NCBI GenBank assembly: GCA_966248875.1
Contig: CBINBI010000003.1
Coordinates: 52,981-116,980, forward strand
DNA length: 64,000 bases
Reading direction: 5' to 3'
From: Dokdonella_A sp966248875
Lineage (GTDB): Bacteria; Pseudomonadota; Gammaproteobacteria; Xanthomonadales; Rhodanobacteraceae
In this document: one piece after another, positions 25,778 to 33,765 of the stretch
How the letters are laid out: every line of letters begins with the position of its first letter
Position numbering within the stretch: position 1 is the first letter of the stretch
Notes under the pieces: model-generated
Database searches by the model: none
Told to the model about the DNA's origin: nothing
Seen by the model: only the letters and a program-made list of their open reading frames with translations
Translations under genes and position numbers: made by a program

Positions 25778-27616
25778 TCAGGGACTCCGGCCGGTCAGCC
25801 GTGCCGATCCCGCTTCGCCACCCAGCTTTTCCGTCAGCCTGCCGAAATCGCCTCGCTGCCGGAGCTGCATCAGCGCGCCCAGCCCGTCGTTTTCGGCAGG
25901 CGTCCAGCCACGGCTCACCTGGTCGGAGCGCCGCAAGGCTTCCAGTACGGAAAAGTACGCGTCGTCGATGCCGGCGACGGAGAGCAGCAGCGCCGGCAGG
26001 TAGAACGACGCGGTGTCGGTGCGCTCGTGCGAAGTCGCGTCGGCCGTGTCCAGCAGAAGCCACGGAACCGGCTGCTCGACGGCTTCGGCGCCATCGTCGA
26101 AGCCTGTTTCGGCGTAGACGTCGGGCAGCCCCGGCAGATGATCGCCGTAGAACAGAAGCAGCGCGCGGCGTGATCGCGCCTGCAGCGCGGCGGCGAGCCG
26201 GCCGAGCGCGCGATCGGCGTTCTCGGCGTGGTAGAGATAGCCGCGCACCTCGCGCTGCGCCGCGTCGGAAAGCCCGTCCGGCGCCGGCTCGGCATCGCGG
26301 CGAGCCGCGTCGGCATTCGGGTAGTTCGCGTACGGGCCGTGATTTTCCATGCTGATGGCGAACAGGAAGGTCGGCGCGCCGGTGCCGTCTCCCAGCTGTT
26401 CGATGATGCGGTCGACGAGCGCCTCGTCGCTCGTGTAGTAGCCCTGTCGCGGCGCGTGGCGGAACTGCTCGTCGGCCTCGAACTCGCCGAATCCAAGATT
26501 CGCGAACGCTGCCGCGCGGTTCCAGAACGCCCGCGCGTGCGGGTGTATCGCGAGCACACGATAGCCGCGCGCTCCGAGCACGCTCGCGAGGCTCTCGACG
26601 CGCGTTGCCGTCAGACGGAAGTACGGATATTGCGTCGCCGGAAAATAGCGCATCGCGATGCCGGTCAGCACTTCGAACTCGGTACGGATCGTGCCGCCGC
26701 CGAACGCAGGCACCCAGAGATCGCCGTGGCGAGAGACGCGGGTGAGCTCGCGATAGTGCGGAAACAACCCGGACGGCTCGAGCCCGCGCAGCCGCGCGGC
26801 GTCGAAGAAGGATTCGCTCTGCAGGACGACAATGTCGGGCAGCGGCGCGGGCGCGGCGCTCGCACCGAGCGCGTCCCGATGCTCGCGCAGCGTGCGTTCC
26901 GCGGCGGCGAGGTCTGGCTCGGGCAGAGGCCCGGCCGTCTCCCATGTGTAACGCACGAGGTGCGCGAACAACCCGAACTGCGCGGCGTGACGCTGCGGCG
27001 TCCAGAGGCGGAACTGCACGGTCTCCGGGCTGTACAGCGACTTCCATGGCGACGCGCCGGACACCAGCGTCAGGGCGAGCGCCAGCGCGGCGCCGGCGAG
27101 AACGACACGGCGGACGGGCTTTAACACGCGCGGCGGGCGCTCCTTCCACAGGAGCAGCGCGAGCAAGGCGATCGCGACGAAATACTCGAGCGCGTGCTTG
27201 GCGTCGCGCGGCAGATAGCGCGCGAGCAGCGAGCCGCCATCATCGCCCAGATTGGCGAGGAGCAGCGCATCGCCCGGCATCAGCGGCGTGCCGAGATCGC
27301 GAAGCTTCAGGGTGTCGATGAAATAGATCGCCCAGAGCAGAAGCAGGGCGATCCACGCCGACAGCAGCGGGCGGCCGCTGATGCCGAGCAGCAGCAGCAG
27401 GACCAGCATGACCGGCAGGACGTTGAGCGCGATCGAAGCGGAGCTTTCGGCCGCGGCGAACGCCGGGTCGCGCCAGACGATCAACGCGATGCAAAGCGCC
27501 AGCGAGGCGGCGAACCATGCGGCAAGCCAGCACAGAGACTTCCACTCGCCGGCCGCCGGAGCGGTCGTGCCCTGCCAAGCGCCCATCGCATCACGGATCA
27601 GTTGCGAACGACGCAT
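25778..27616 (-). CDS. LTA-synthase/MdoB-type membrane phosphotransferase (alkaline phosphatase superfamily)
   Basis: 612 residues. Five N-terminal membrane helices precede a periplasmic sulfatase-fold domain. Key motifs: VVLQSESFFDAARL (metal-binding Glu), GGGTIRTEFEVLTG with the catalytic Thr, ENHGPYANY, and FYGDHLPGLPDVY. Relatives transfer phosphoglycerol from lipids to glucans (MdoB) or build lipoteichoic acid; in Gram-negatives phosphoethanolamine or phosphoglycerol transfer to periplasmic glycans is likely. ATG 27616 is assumed; ATG 27586 is possible. It lies 113 bases upstream of the indolepyruvate gene on the same strand. Confidence 0.87.
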   Translation of the reverse strand: MRRSQLIRDAMGAWQGTTAPAAGEWKSLCWLAAWFAASLALCIALIVWRDPAFAAAESSASIALNVLPVMLVLLLLLGISGRPLLSAWIALLLLWAIYFIDTLKLRDLGTPLMPGDALLLANLGDDGGSLLARYLPRDAKHALEYFVAIALLALLLWKERPPRVLKPVRRVVLAGAALALALTLVSGASPWKSLYSPETVQFRLWTPQRHAAQFGLFAHLVRYTWETAGPLPEPDLAAAERTLREHRDALGASAAPAPLPDIVVLQSESFFDAARLRGLEPSGLFPHYRELTRVSRHGDLWVPAFGGGTIRTEFEVLTGIAMRYFPATQYPYFRLTATRVESLASVLGARGYRVLAIHPHARAFWNRAAAFANLGFGEFEADEQFRHAPRQGYYTSDEALVDRIIEQLGDGTGAPTFLFAISMENHGPYANYPNADAARRDAEPAPDGLSDAAQREVRGYLYHAENADRALGRLAAALQARSRRALLLFYGDHLPGLPDVYAETGFDDGAEAVEQPVPWLLLDTADATSHERTDTASFYLPALLLSVAGIDDAYFSVLEALRRSDQVSRGWTPAENDGLGALMQLRQRGDFGRLTEKLGGEAGSARLTGRSP

Positions 27617-27845
27617 TCTGCCAGCAGTCGCGGAACATTGCTCCCCGGACACGCGCGGGGAGCGCCTCCGCACATGATCGTCGCAGATGTCGCAGCCGAT
27701 CTCTGCGGACGCATCGACCGGCTGGTCGATCCGATTCCGTATGCGGGCCTGATGCGCACGGCACGCCGCACCGTGCCTTGCACCACCCCGCGGCGGCGCT
27801 CTACGCTCGGACGTTAGCCGGCGGCTCCGCCGGCCGGGGAAGGGG
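27617..27845. other. Divergent intergenic region with two hairpins
   Basis: 229 bases between the sulfatase-type gene and the nucleoside transporter. It holds GCTCCCC...GGGGAGC (27640-27663, 7-bp stem) and CCGGCGG-CT-CCGCCGG (27818-27833), the latter directly before the transporter ribosome site. No ORF or clear sigma-70 promoter is evident. Confidence 0.4.
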
Positions 27846-29159
27846 ATGCTCGACGCGCTCGGCCACATCGCTTTCGGCCTGTTCGGCCTCGCCGTCCTGG
27901 TCGGCATCGCCTTCGTTTTTTCCGGCAACCGACGCGCGGTGAGCTGGCAGCTCGTGCTGAGCGGCATCGCGCTGCAGCTCGTGTTCGCGACGCTGGTGCT
28001 CAAGGTCCCGTTCGGGCGCGACGTGTTCGACACGATCGCGACCGGTTTCGTCAAGCTGCTCGATTTCGTCCGCGTCGGCTCGGAGTTCATCTTCGGCAGC
28101 TTCATGGACACGACGAAGTTCGGCTTCGTGTTCGCCGTGCAGGTGCTGCCGACCATCGTCTTCTTCGCCTCTCTGACTGGCGTGCTGTACCACCTCGGCG
28201 TGATGCAGCGGATCGTGAAGGGCATGGCCTGGGTGATCACGAAAGTCATGAACGTGTCGGGCGCCGAGACCACCAGCGTCTGCGCCAGCGTGTTCATAGG
28301 CCAGACCGAGGCGCCGCTGACGATCAAGCCGTACATCGAGCGCATGACCGAATCGGAGCTCATGACCGTGATGATCGGCGGCATGGCGCACATCGCGGGC
28401 TCGGTGATGGCGGCCTACGTCGGCCTTCTCGGCGGCGACGATCCCGTGCAGAAGCAGTTCTTCGCCAAGCACCTGCTCACGGCCAGCGTGATGGCCGCGC
28501 CGGCGACGCTGATGCTGGCCAAGATCCTGGTTCCGGAGACGCAGGAGCCGCTGACGCGCGGCACGGTCAAGCTCGAGGTCGAGCGCGCCACGGCGAATGT
28601 CATCGATGCCGCCGCGACCGGCGCGGGTGACGGCCTGCGGCTCGCGCTCAACGTCGGTGCGATGCTGCTCGCCTTCATCGCGCTGATCGCTCTCGTCAAT
28701 TCGCCGTTCCAGTGGCTCGGCGCGCACGCCTGGGGCGACGGCGGCACGTCGATCAACGCATGGCTCTCGGCCCAGGCCGGACGTCCCGTCGAGCTTTCGC
28801 TCGAGACGCTGTTCGGCTGGATGCTGGCGCCGGTGGCCTGGCTGATCGGCGTCCCCTGGCAGGATGCGAATCTCGTCGGCAGCTTCATCGGCGAGAAAGT
28901 GGTCGTCAACGAATTCGTCGCGTACGTCGATATGTCCCGGCATCTCGACCAGCTCACCCGGCAGAGCCAGCTGATCGCGACGTACGCGCTCTGCGGCTTT
29001 GCGAACTTCTCGTCGATCGCGATCCAGATCGGCGGAATCGGCGGCCTCGCGCCGAGCCGGCGTGCCGATCTCGCCCGTTTCGGGCTGCGTGCGGTGCTCG
29101 GCGGATCGCTGGCCACGTTCATGACCGCGACCATCGCCGGCGTGCTCGAGCAGCTCTGA
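27846..29159 (+). CDS. NupC-type concentrative nucleoside transporter (CNT family)
   Basis: 437 residues with about ten membrane segments. CNT signatures are present: SVFIGQTEAPLTIKPY in the first re-entrant loop and GEKVVVNEFVAYVDM in the second, which together form the Na+/H+ and nucleoside site. It imports nucleosides across the inner membrane. A 7-bp hairpin lies just before the GGGGAAGGGG ribosome site. A ribokinase-type gene 1.4 kb downstream suggests that imported nucleosides feed ribose salvage. Confidence 0.95.
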   Translation: MLDALGHIAFGLFGLAVLVGIAFVFSGNRRAVSWQLVLSGIALQLVFATLVLKVPFGRDVFDTIATGFVKLLDFVRVGSEFIFGSFMDTTKFGFVFAVQVLPTIVFFASLTGVLYHLGVMQRIVKGMAWVITKVMNVSGAETTSVCASVFIGQTEAPLTIKPYIERMTESELMTVMIGGMAHIAGSVMAAYVGLLGGDDPVQKQFFAKHLLTASVMAAPATLMLAKILVPETQEPLTRGTVKLEVERATANVIDAAATGAGDGLRLALNVGAMLLAFIALIALVNSPFQWLGAHAWGDGGTSINAWLSAQAGRPVELSLETLFGWMLAPVAWLIGVPWQDANLVGSFIGEKVVVNEFVAYVDMSRHLDQLTRQSQLIATYALCGFANFSSIAIQIGGIGGLAPSRRADLARFGLRAVLGGSLATFMTATIAGVLEQL

Positions 29160-29311
29160 ACGATTCGGCGCTCGTTCAGCGCTCAACCGTTGCGCCCACG
29201 TGGGCCGAATTTCGGCAGGGTTCACGGCGCGCTTCGCATAGTCGCAACGGGAAGCGGGACGCCGGCGTGCACGGCACGGCGGCGGCGATCAGGGCAGTCA
29301 GGAGATGGCCC

Positions 29312-29689
29312 ATGAACAGACTCCGCTTACTCCTTCTTCTCATCGCAGCGCTGGCCATGCCCGGCGTCGCCGCGACCGTGGACCGCGACACCGCGCAACT
29401 CGAGCTCACGCAGGCGATCACGTCCGTGCAGGCCGCCGATCGCGACGATGCGGCGACGTATGCGCCGGGCGAGCTCGACGAAGCGCGCGTGATGCTCGAC
29501 TCGGCGCAAGCTGCCGCCGACCGCCGCGACTGGACCTCCACCGCGGTCTACGCCGAGCGCGCCAAGATGGCGGGCGATCTCGCCGCCTCGCGCTCGCGCC
29601 AGCACCGCGCCGAGGCTGCGACCGCCGAAATCGAACGCAACGTCGAGACGCTGCGTCGCCAGCTGACGAGCTACGGAGGTGCGCCATGA
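29312..29689 (+). CDS. DUF4398-type exported helical protein
   Basis: 125 residues. Signal peptide MNRLRLLLLLIAALAMPGVAA, then a helical domain (YAPGELDEARVMLDSAQAAADRR, AVYAERAKMAGDLAASRS) that matches DUF4398, predicted as a periplasmic coiled-coil-like bundle. GGAG is 7 bases upstream of ATG 29312. Its stop overlaps the next start (ATGA), coupling it to the OmpA-like lipoprotein; DUF4398 and OmpA domains are often found paired or fused, so the two proteins probably form one envelope complex. Confidence 0.85.
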   Translation: MNRLRLLLLLIAALAMPGVAATVDRDTAQLELTQAITSVQAADRDDAATYAPGELDEARVMLDSAQAAADRRDWTSTAVYAERAKMAGDLAASRSRQHRAEAATAEIERNVETLRRQLTSYGGAP

Positions 29690-30498
29690 ACACCTCGCAG
29701 CGTCATTGGTTGCTGGCCGGGGCGACAGCGGTGCTCCTCGCCGCCTGCGCGACCGTGCCACCAGGCCCGCCGCCCGAGGTCGTGCGTCTGCAGAACGACC
29801 TCGACCGCCTGCATCGCGATCCACGTGTCGCCGACAACGCCGGCAGCGAGCTTTCGAACGCGGATGCCGCCGTCGATGCGCTCGCACGGAGTGCGGGCAC
29901 GCTCGATGCTGAAGCCTACGAGCAGGGCGTGTACATCGCCGACAAGCTCGTCGACATCGCCGAGGCCACCGCACTCGCGCGCTTTGCCGAGCAGCGCGGT
30001 ATGCAGCTCGGTGCCGAGCGCGAGCGCCTGCTGGCGGAGGCGACGCGCACGGCCACCGTCGTCACGTCCGGCCCCGAGCGCACAGTCCGAACCGAGACCG
30101 TGCGCACCGAAGGCGGGCAGCTCGTGCCGCGCGCACGCGCGGAGCTGATGGCGATGCAGGATCAGCTTCCGGGTGTGGAATCGCGTCTCGATGCGCGCGG
30201 TCTCGTCATCCGCCTTGGCGATTTCATGTTCGAGCCGGGACGCGCCGAGCTCACGCCGAGCGCCGAGCAGTCGCTCGACGACGTCGCGCGCGTGCTGCGC
30301 AACGACGCCGACGCCGGCATCACGATCGAAGGCCACGGCGATGGCATGACCGCGCAGCGCGCAGTCGCGGTGCGCGATTATCTTGACGCGCGCGGCGTCG
30401 ATGCCGCACGCATCTCTTCGCGAAACGTGGCTTCTCGCGACGCGCTCGCCGACAACGACCGGCGCGTCGACATCGTCATCCGCAGCGAATTCCGCTGA
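29686..30498 (+). CDS. OmpA-family lipoprotein with shortened peptidoglycan-binding loop
   Basis: 270 residues. Lipobox LLAAC at residue 22 (outer-membrane lipoprotein), a helical middle with a further DUF4398-like flavour, and a C-terminal OmpA domain (RLGDFMFEPGRAELTPSAEQSLDDVARVL). The peptidoglycan-binding segment is abbreviated: GHGDGMTAQRAVAVRDYL replaces the usual TDxxGxxxxNxxLSxxRA, so roughly ten residues are missing, although DRRVDIVI retains the conserved Arg. It may bind peptidoglycan weakly or another ligand. Coupled to the DUF4398 gene by ATGA overlap with GGAGG ahead. Confidence 0.9.
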   Translation: MNTSQRHWLLAGATAVLLAACATVPPGPPPEVVRLQNDLDRLHRDPRVADNAGSELSNADAAVDALARSAGTLDAEAYEQGVYIADKLVDIAEATALARFAEQRGMQLGAERERLLAEATRTATVVTSGPERTVRTETVRTEGGQLVPRARAELMAMQDQLPGVESRLDARGLVIRLGDFMFEPGRAELTPSAEQSLDDVARVLRNDADAGITIEGHGDGMTAQRAVAVRDYLDARGVDAARISSRNVASRDALADNDRRVDIVIRSEFR

Positions 30499-30506
30499 TC
30501 CCCTAC

Positions 30507-30532
30507 GCGCCCGGGCATCCCTGCCCGGGCGC
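30507..30532 (+). terminator. GC-rich hairpin after the OmpA-like gene
   Basis: GCGCCCGGGCA (30507-30517), TCCC loop, TGCCCGGGCGC (30522-30532): an 11-bp perfect stem starting 8 bases past the stop. Followed by CTTCCTGCC, not a clear T-run, so intrinsic termination is likely but may need Rho. Confidence 0.65.
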
Positions 30533-30582
30533 CTTCCTGCCGGTTAGACTGATGCGCAATTCGATCGGGAGTTGCGCGCGCG

Positions 30583-31560
30583 ATGGCTCATGACGCCGAC
30601 GTCGTGGTGGTCGGTTCCTACGTGCAGGACCACGCCTGGCTGACCGACCGGTTCCCGGAAACGGGCGAGACGCGGCGCGCGCTCGGCTTCAACACGGGCC
30701 CAGGAGGCAAGGGCTTCAACCAGGCCGTCGCGTGCCTGCGCCAGGGCGCACGGACGCTCTTCATCGGCGCCATCGGCGAAGACCATCTCGGCGATGTCGC
30801 GCGACGCTTCGCCGACAGCGAAAATCTGCCCTGCCGCTGGCAGGTCGTCGCAGGCGAGCCCACCGCCGCGTCGAGCATCGTCGTCGACAGGAGCGGCGCG
30901 AATCTCCTCGTCGTCAATCTCGCCGCCAACGAACGGCTCGACCCCGGATTCGTGCGCATGCAGGCGGATGTGTTCGAGCGCGCGAAGCTCCTGCTGCTGC
31001 AGCTCGAGACCAGTCTTGACGCGGTAGCCGCAGCGCTGGAGCTCGGCACCCGATCCGGATTGCTGCGCGTGCTCAATCCGGCGCCGGCGCACCCGGATCT
31101 CGACGCGTCGCTGCTGGCGCAGTGCGACCTGATCACGCCCAACGAAACCGAGTTCGCGCTGCTCGTCGAGCGCTTCGCCGTGCAGCGCGTCGCCGCGTCC
31201 ACGCTGACCGAGCGCCCGAACAGCGAGCTGCACGCGCTTGCGCGCACGCTCGGCGTGCCGACCGTCGTCGTGACGCTCGGCGCCGAAGGCTGCTTCGTCT
31301 CGCACGACGAGCGCTCGGACCGGCGCGGCGACGCGAAGCCGTTCTACCGCGTGTGCGCGGAGAAGGTGAATGCGGTCGACTCGACCGGAGCGGGCGATGC
31401 GTTTTCCGGCGCGCTCGCCGCTGCCCTGCTGCGCTTCCGCGGCCGGCCCTTCCTCGACATGGTCACACACGCGAACCGCGCCGCCGCGATGTCCACCGAG
31501 ACGGTCGGCACCGCACCGGCCATGCCGCGGTTCGAGGAGGTGGTCGCCCGCTTCCCCTGA
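30583..31560 (+). CDS. PfkB-family sugar kinase, ribokinase-like
   Basis: 325 residues. N-terminal substrate signature GPGGKGFNQAVACLRQGA, the central NPAPAHPDLD and TPNETEFALL motifs of ribokinases, and the C-terminal catalytic motif NAVDSTGAGDAFSGAL (Asp base around residue 271). It phosphorylates ribose or a related sugar with ATP. The gene is downstream of the CNT nucleoside transporter region, with an independent terminator in between. A ribokinase role is likely but other PfkB substrates are not excluded. Confidence 0.88.
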   Translation: MAHDADVVVVGSYVQDHAWLTDRFPETGETRRALGFNTGPGGKGFNQAVACLRQGARTLFIGAIGEDHLGDVARRFADSENLPCRWQVVAGEPTAASSIVVDRSGANLLVVNLAANERLDPGFVRMQADVFERAKLLLLQLETSLDAVAAALELGTRSGLLRVLNPAPAHPDLDASLLAQCDLITPNETEFALLVERFAVQRVAASTLTERPNSELHALARTLGVPTVVVTLGAEGCFVSHDERSDRRGDAKPFYRVCAEKVNAVDSTGAGDAFSGALAAALLRFRGRPFLDMVTHANRAAAMSTETVGTAPAMPRFEEVVARFP

Positions 31561-31632
31561 CGGTCGCGCGCAGGGTCGGGGGTATCCCTGATTCCAGGCG
31601 CCCAGTGAGCGGCGCCGCTACAATGCGGCCGC

Positions 31633-32631
31633 ATGCGCATCGGTCCTCATTCCATCGACCCACCCGTCGTGCTCGCGCCGATGGCCGGGGTCACCGACAA
31701 GCCGTTCCGTCAGCTGTGCAAGCGGCTAGGCGCGGGGCTTGCCGTTTCGGAGATGACGACGGCCGATCCGCGGCTCTGGACGACGCGGAAGTCGCTGAGG
31801 CGCATGGATCACGCTGGCGAGCCCGATCCGGTCAGCGTGCAGATTGCGGGCTACGATCCCGCGATGCTGGCCGAGGCGGCGCGCTTCAATGTCGATCAGG
31901 GCGCCCGGATCATCGACATCAACATGGGCTGCCCGGCGAAGAAGGTCTGCAACGTCTGGTCCGGCAGCGCGCTCCTGCAGGACGAGACGCTGGTCGCGCG
32001 CATCCTCGAAGAGGTGGTCCGCGCGGTGGACGTGCCGGTCACGCTGAAGATCCGCACCGGCTGGAACCGCGAAAACCGCAACGGCATGCGCATCGCGAAG
32101 ATCGCGGAGAGCGCAGGCATTGCCGCGCTTGCGGTGCACGGGCGCACGCGCGCCGATCTCTACCAGGGCGAAGCCGAGTACGAGACGATCGCCGCGATCA
32201 AGCAGGCGATCCGTATTCCCGTGTTCGCGAACGGCGATATCGATTCGCCGGCCAAGGCGCGCGAGGTGCTCGCGTTTACGAAATGCGACGCGGTGATGAT
32301 CGGCCGTGCTGCGCAGGGGCGGCCGTGGATCTTCCGCGAGATCGCGCACCATCTCGCCACGGGAGGGACACTCGCGCCGCCCGGCGCGGCCGAGGTGCGC
32401 GACATCCTGCTCGGTCATCTCGAAGCACTGTACGCGTTCTACGGCGAGCCCGCGGGCGTGCGCATCGCGCGCAAGCATCTTGGCTGGTACGCGAAGGATC
32501 GGCCCGAGAACGCGGCGTTCCGCAGTGTCGTCAATCGCGCGGACAGCGCGGTGGAGCAGATGCGGCTGACGCGCGACTACTTCGATGCGCTCGCGGCTGA
32601 CGCCGTGCCGGAGCTGGCTGCGGCGGCCTGA
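31633..32631 (+). CDS. dusB: tRNA dihydrouridine synthase DusB
   Basis: 332 residues. FMN-binding TIM barrel with VVLAPMAGVTDKPFR at the N-terminus, the catalytic Cys in INMGCPAKKVC (about residues 95-105), HGRTRADLYQGEAEY and GDIDSPAKAREVLAF. It reduces uridines in the tRNA D-loop. In many gammaproteobacteria fis follows dusB in one operon; here the next gene is on the opposite strand, so fis is absent at this site. Confidence 0.95.
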   Translation: MRIGPHSIDPPVVLAPMAGVTDKPFRQLCKRLGAGLAVSEMTTADPRLWTTRKSLRRMDHAGEPDPVSVQIAGYDPAMLAEAARFNVDQGARIIDINMGCPAKKVCNVWSGSALLQDETLVARILEEVVRAVDVPVTLKIRTGWNRENRNGMRIAKIAESAGIAALAVHGRTRADLYQGEAEYETIAAIKQAIRIPVFANGDIDSPAKAREVLAFTKCDAVMIGRAAQGRPWIFREIAHHLATGGTLAPPGAAEVRDILLGHLEALYAFYGEPAGVRIARKHLGWYAKDRPENAAFRSVVNRADSAVEQMRLTRDYFDALAADAVPELAAAA

Positions 32632-32645
32632 TCAGGTCCTCGACG

Positions 32646-32698
32646 AAGCGGGGTTTATGCGCCTTCCGTCCCGGCGTCGGGACGGTGCATCCCCGCTT
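32646..32698. terminator. Nested inverted repeat between convergent dusB and lpxO-like genes
   Basis: Inner stem CCGTCCCG-GCGT-CGGGACGG (32666-32685), flanked by ATGC/GCAT and by outer arms AAGCGGGG (32646-32653) and CCCCGCTT (32691-32698). The cruciform-like element sits between two convergent stops and can terminate either transcript. It resembles REP-type palindromes, but no second copy is seen here. Confidence 0.6.
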
Positions 32699-32719
32699 TC
32701 GCCGGGAGAGGTGAAGCGA

Positions 32720-33652
32720 TCACGCAATCCAGGGCATCGCGAGCCATGCGGCGATGAGCAGGATCAGCGCGTAGCGGCCGTAACGGTACGCTCGCGGATG
32801 CCGGCGCTTGAACGCCTTCTTGCGCTCGCCCATCCGGTGCGCGAAACCGTACAGCCGGTTGACCGCCCCTACGCGCTCGGTGTCGATGTTCTGGGTTGCC
32901 GTCGCCCGGCCGAGCACGCGGCTGACGACGCGGTTGATCGCGCGCATGACCGGTGTCTTCAGCGGGCGCTCGACATCGCAGAACAGGATCACGCGCGTCT
33001 GGTCCGTCCTGTTCTCGGCCCAGTGCACGAAGGTCTCATCGAAGACGATGTCCTCGCCGTCGCGCCAGGCATAAGGCTGGCCATCGACGAAGATGCGGCA
33101 ATCGTCGGAATTCGGCGTCACGAGGCCGAGGTGATAACGCAGCGATCCCGCGAAGGGATCACGGTGCGGATTGAGCTTGCTGCCCGGCGGCAGCAGCGCG
33201 AACATCGCGGCCTTGACGCTCGGAATCCTTTCCAGCAGCGCGACGGTCTCGGGGCACAATGCGTGCGCGGACGGCAGCGGCTCGCCGTACCACTTGAGGT
33301 AGAAACGCTTCCAGCCTTCCTTGAAGAACGAGCCGAAGCTCGCGTCGTTATGCTTCTCGGCGGCGCGGATGTAGCCCTCGTCAAAGAGATGCAGCGCCTC
33401 GTCGCGGATCGTGTGCCAGCCGTCGCGCAGCGGATCGAGATGCGGGAACTCCGGCCGGTCGAGTATCGGCTTCGCCGGTACGGCCGAGAAGGCGTACATC
33501 AGCACGTTGTAGGGCGCGAAGAACCCCGAATGATCGAAGAGCTGGCGACCGAAACGCAGGCGCGCGCGGCCCCGCACGTGCACGTAGAGCACGCAGAGAA
33601 CGTAGAGCACGATCAGCGCGACGACGATCAGGCGGACCGGAACGTGGGGCAC
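32720..33652 (-). CDS. LpxO-like aspartyl/asparaginyl beta-hydroxylase-family dioxygenase
   Basis: 310 residues from a GTG start, with an N-terminal membrane helix (VRLIVVALIVLYVLCVLYVHV) and a cytosolic Fe(II)/2-oxoglutarate domain: LNPHRDPFAGSLRYHLGL (first metal His), DGQPYAWRDGEDIVFDETFVHWAEN (second His). LpxO-type enzymes 2-hydroxylate the secondary acyl chain of lipid A. A C-terminal helix (RYALILLIAAWLAMPW) may add a second anchor. The start is uncertain: in-frame TTG codons at 33670 and 33715 would lengthen it, but none has a ribosome site. Confidence 0.85.
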   Translation of the reverse strand: MPHVPVRLIVVALIVLYVLCVLYVHVRGRARLRFGRQLFDHSGFFAPYNVLMYAFSAVPAKPILDRPEFPHLDPLRDGWHTIRDEALHLFDEGYIRAAEKHNDASFGSFFKEGWKRFYLKWYGEPLPSAHALCPETVALLERIPSVKAAMFALLPPGSKLNPHRDPFAGSLRYHLGLVTPNSDDCRIFVDGQPYAWRDGEDIVFDETFVHWAENRTDQTRVILFCDVERPLKTPVMRAINRVVSRVLGRATATQNIDTERVGAVNRLYGFAHRMGERKKAFKRRHPRAYRYGRYALILLIAAWLAMPWIA

Positions 33653-33765
33653 GACGGCGTCTTCAATCAAAGGCGGAGCAAAGCATACGCTCGATTTTGC
33701 ATCGTTCCGGTGCAATGTCGGCCCATTTTCGAGAGTTCACGATTGGCAGCGAGCGAGCGTCGACG

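Noticed and set aside
22149..27149. One 1666-residue minus-strand reading frame covering both the indolepyruvate gene and the 3' two thirds of the sulfatase-type gene
   Set aside because: Only the part from 25664 down matches the family. Upstream it is a shadow frame of the sulfatase-type gene, rich in Arg/Ala as expected from GC bias.
33653..33715. Longer TTG start for the LpxO-like gene
   Set aside because: In-frame TTG codons exist at 33670 and 33715 but have no ribosome site, and the family starts close to its first membrane helix, so the GTG at 33652 is preferred, with doubt.
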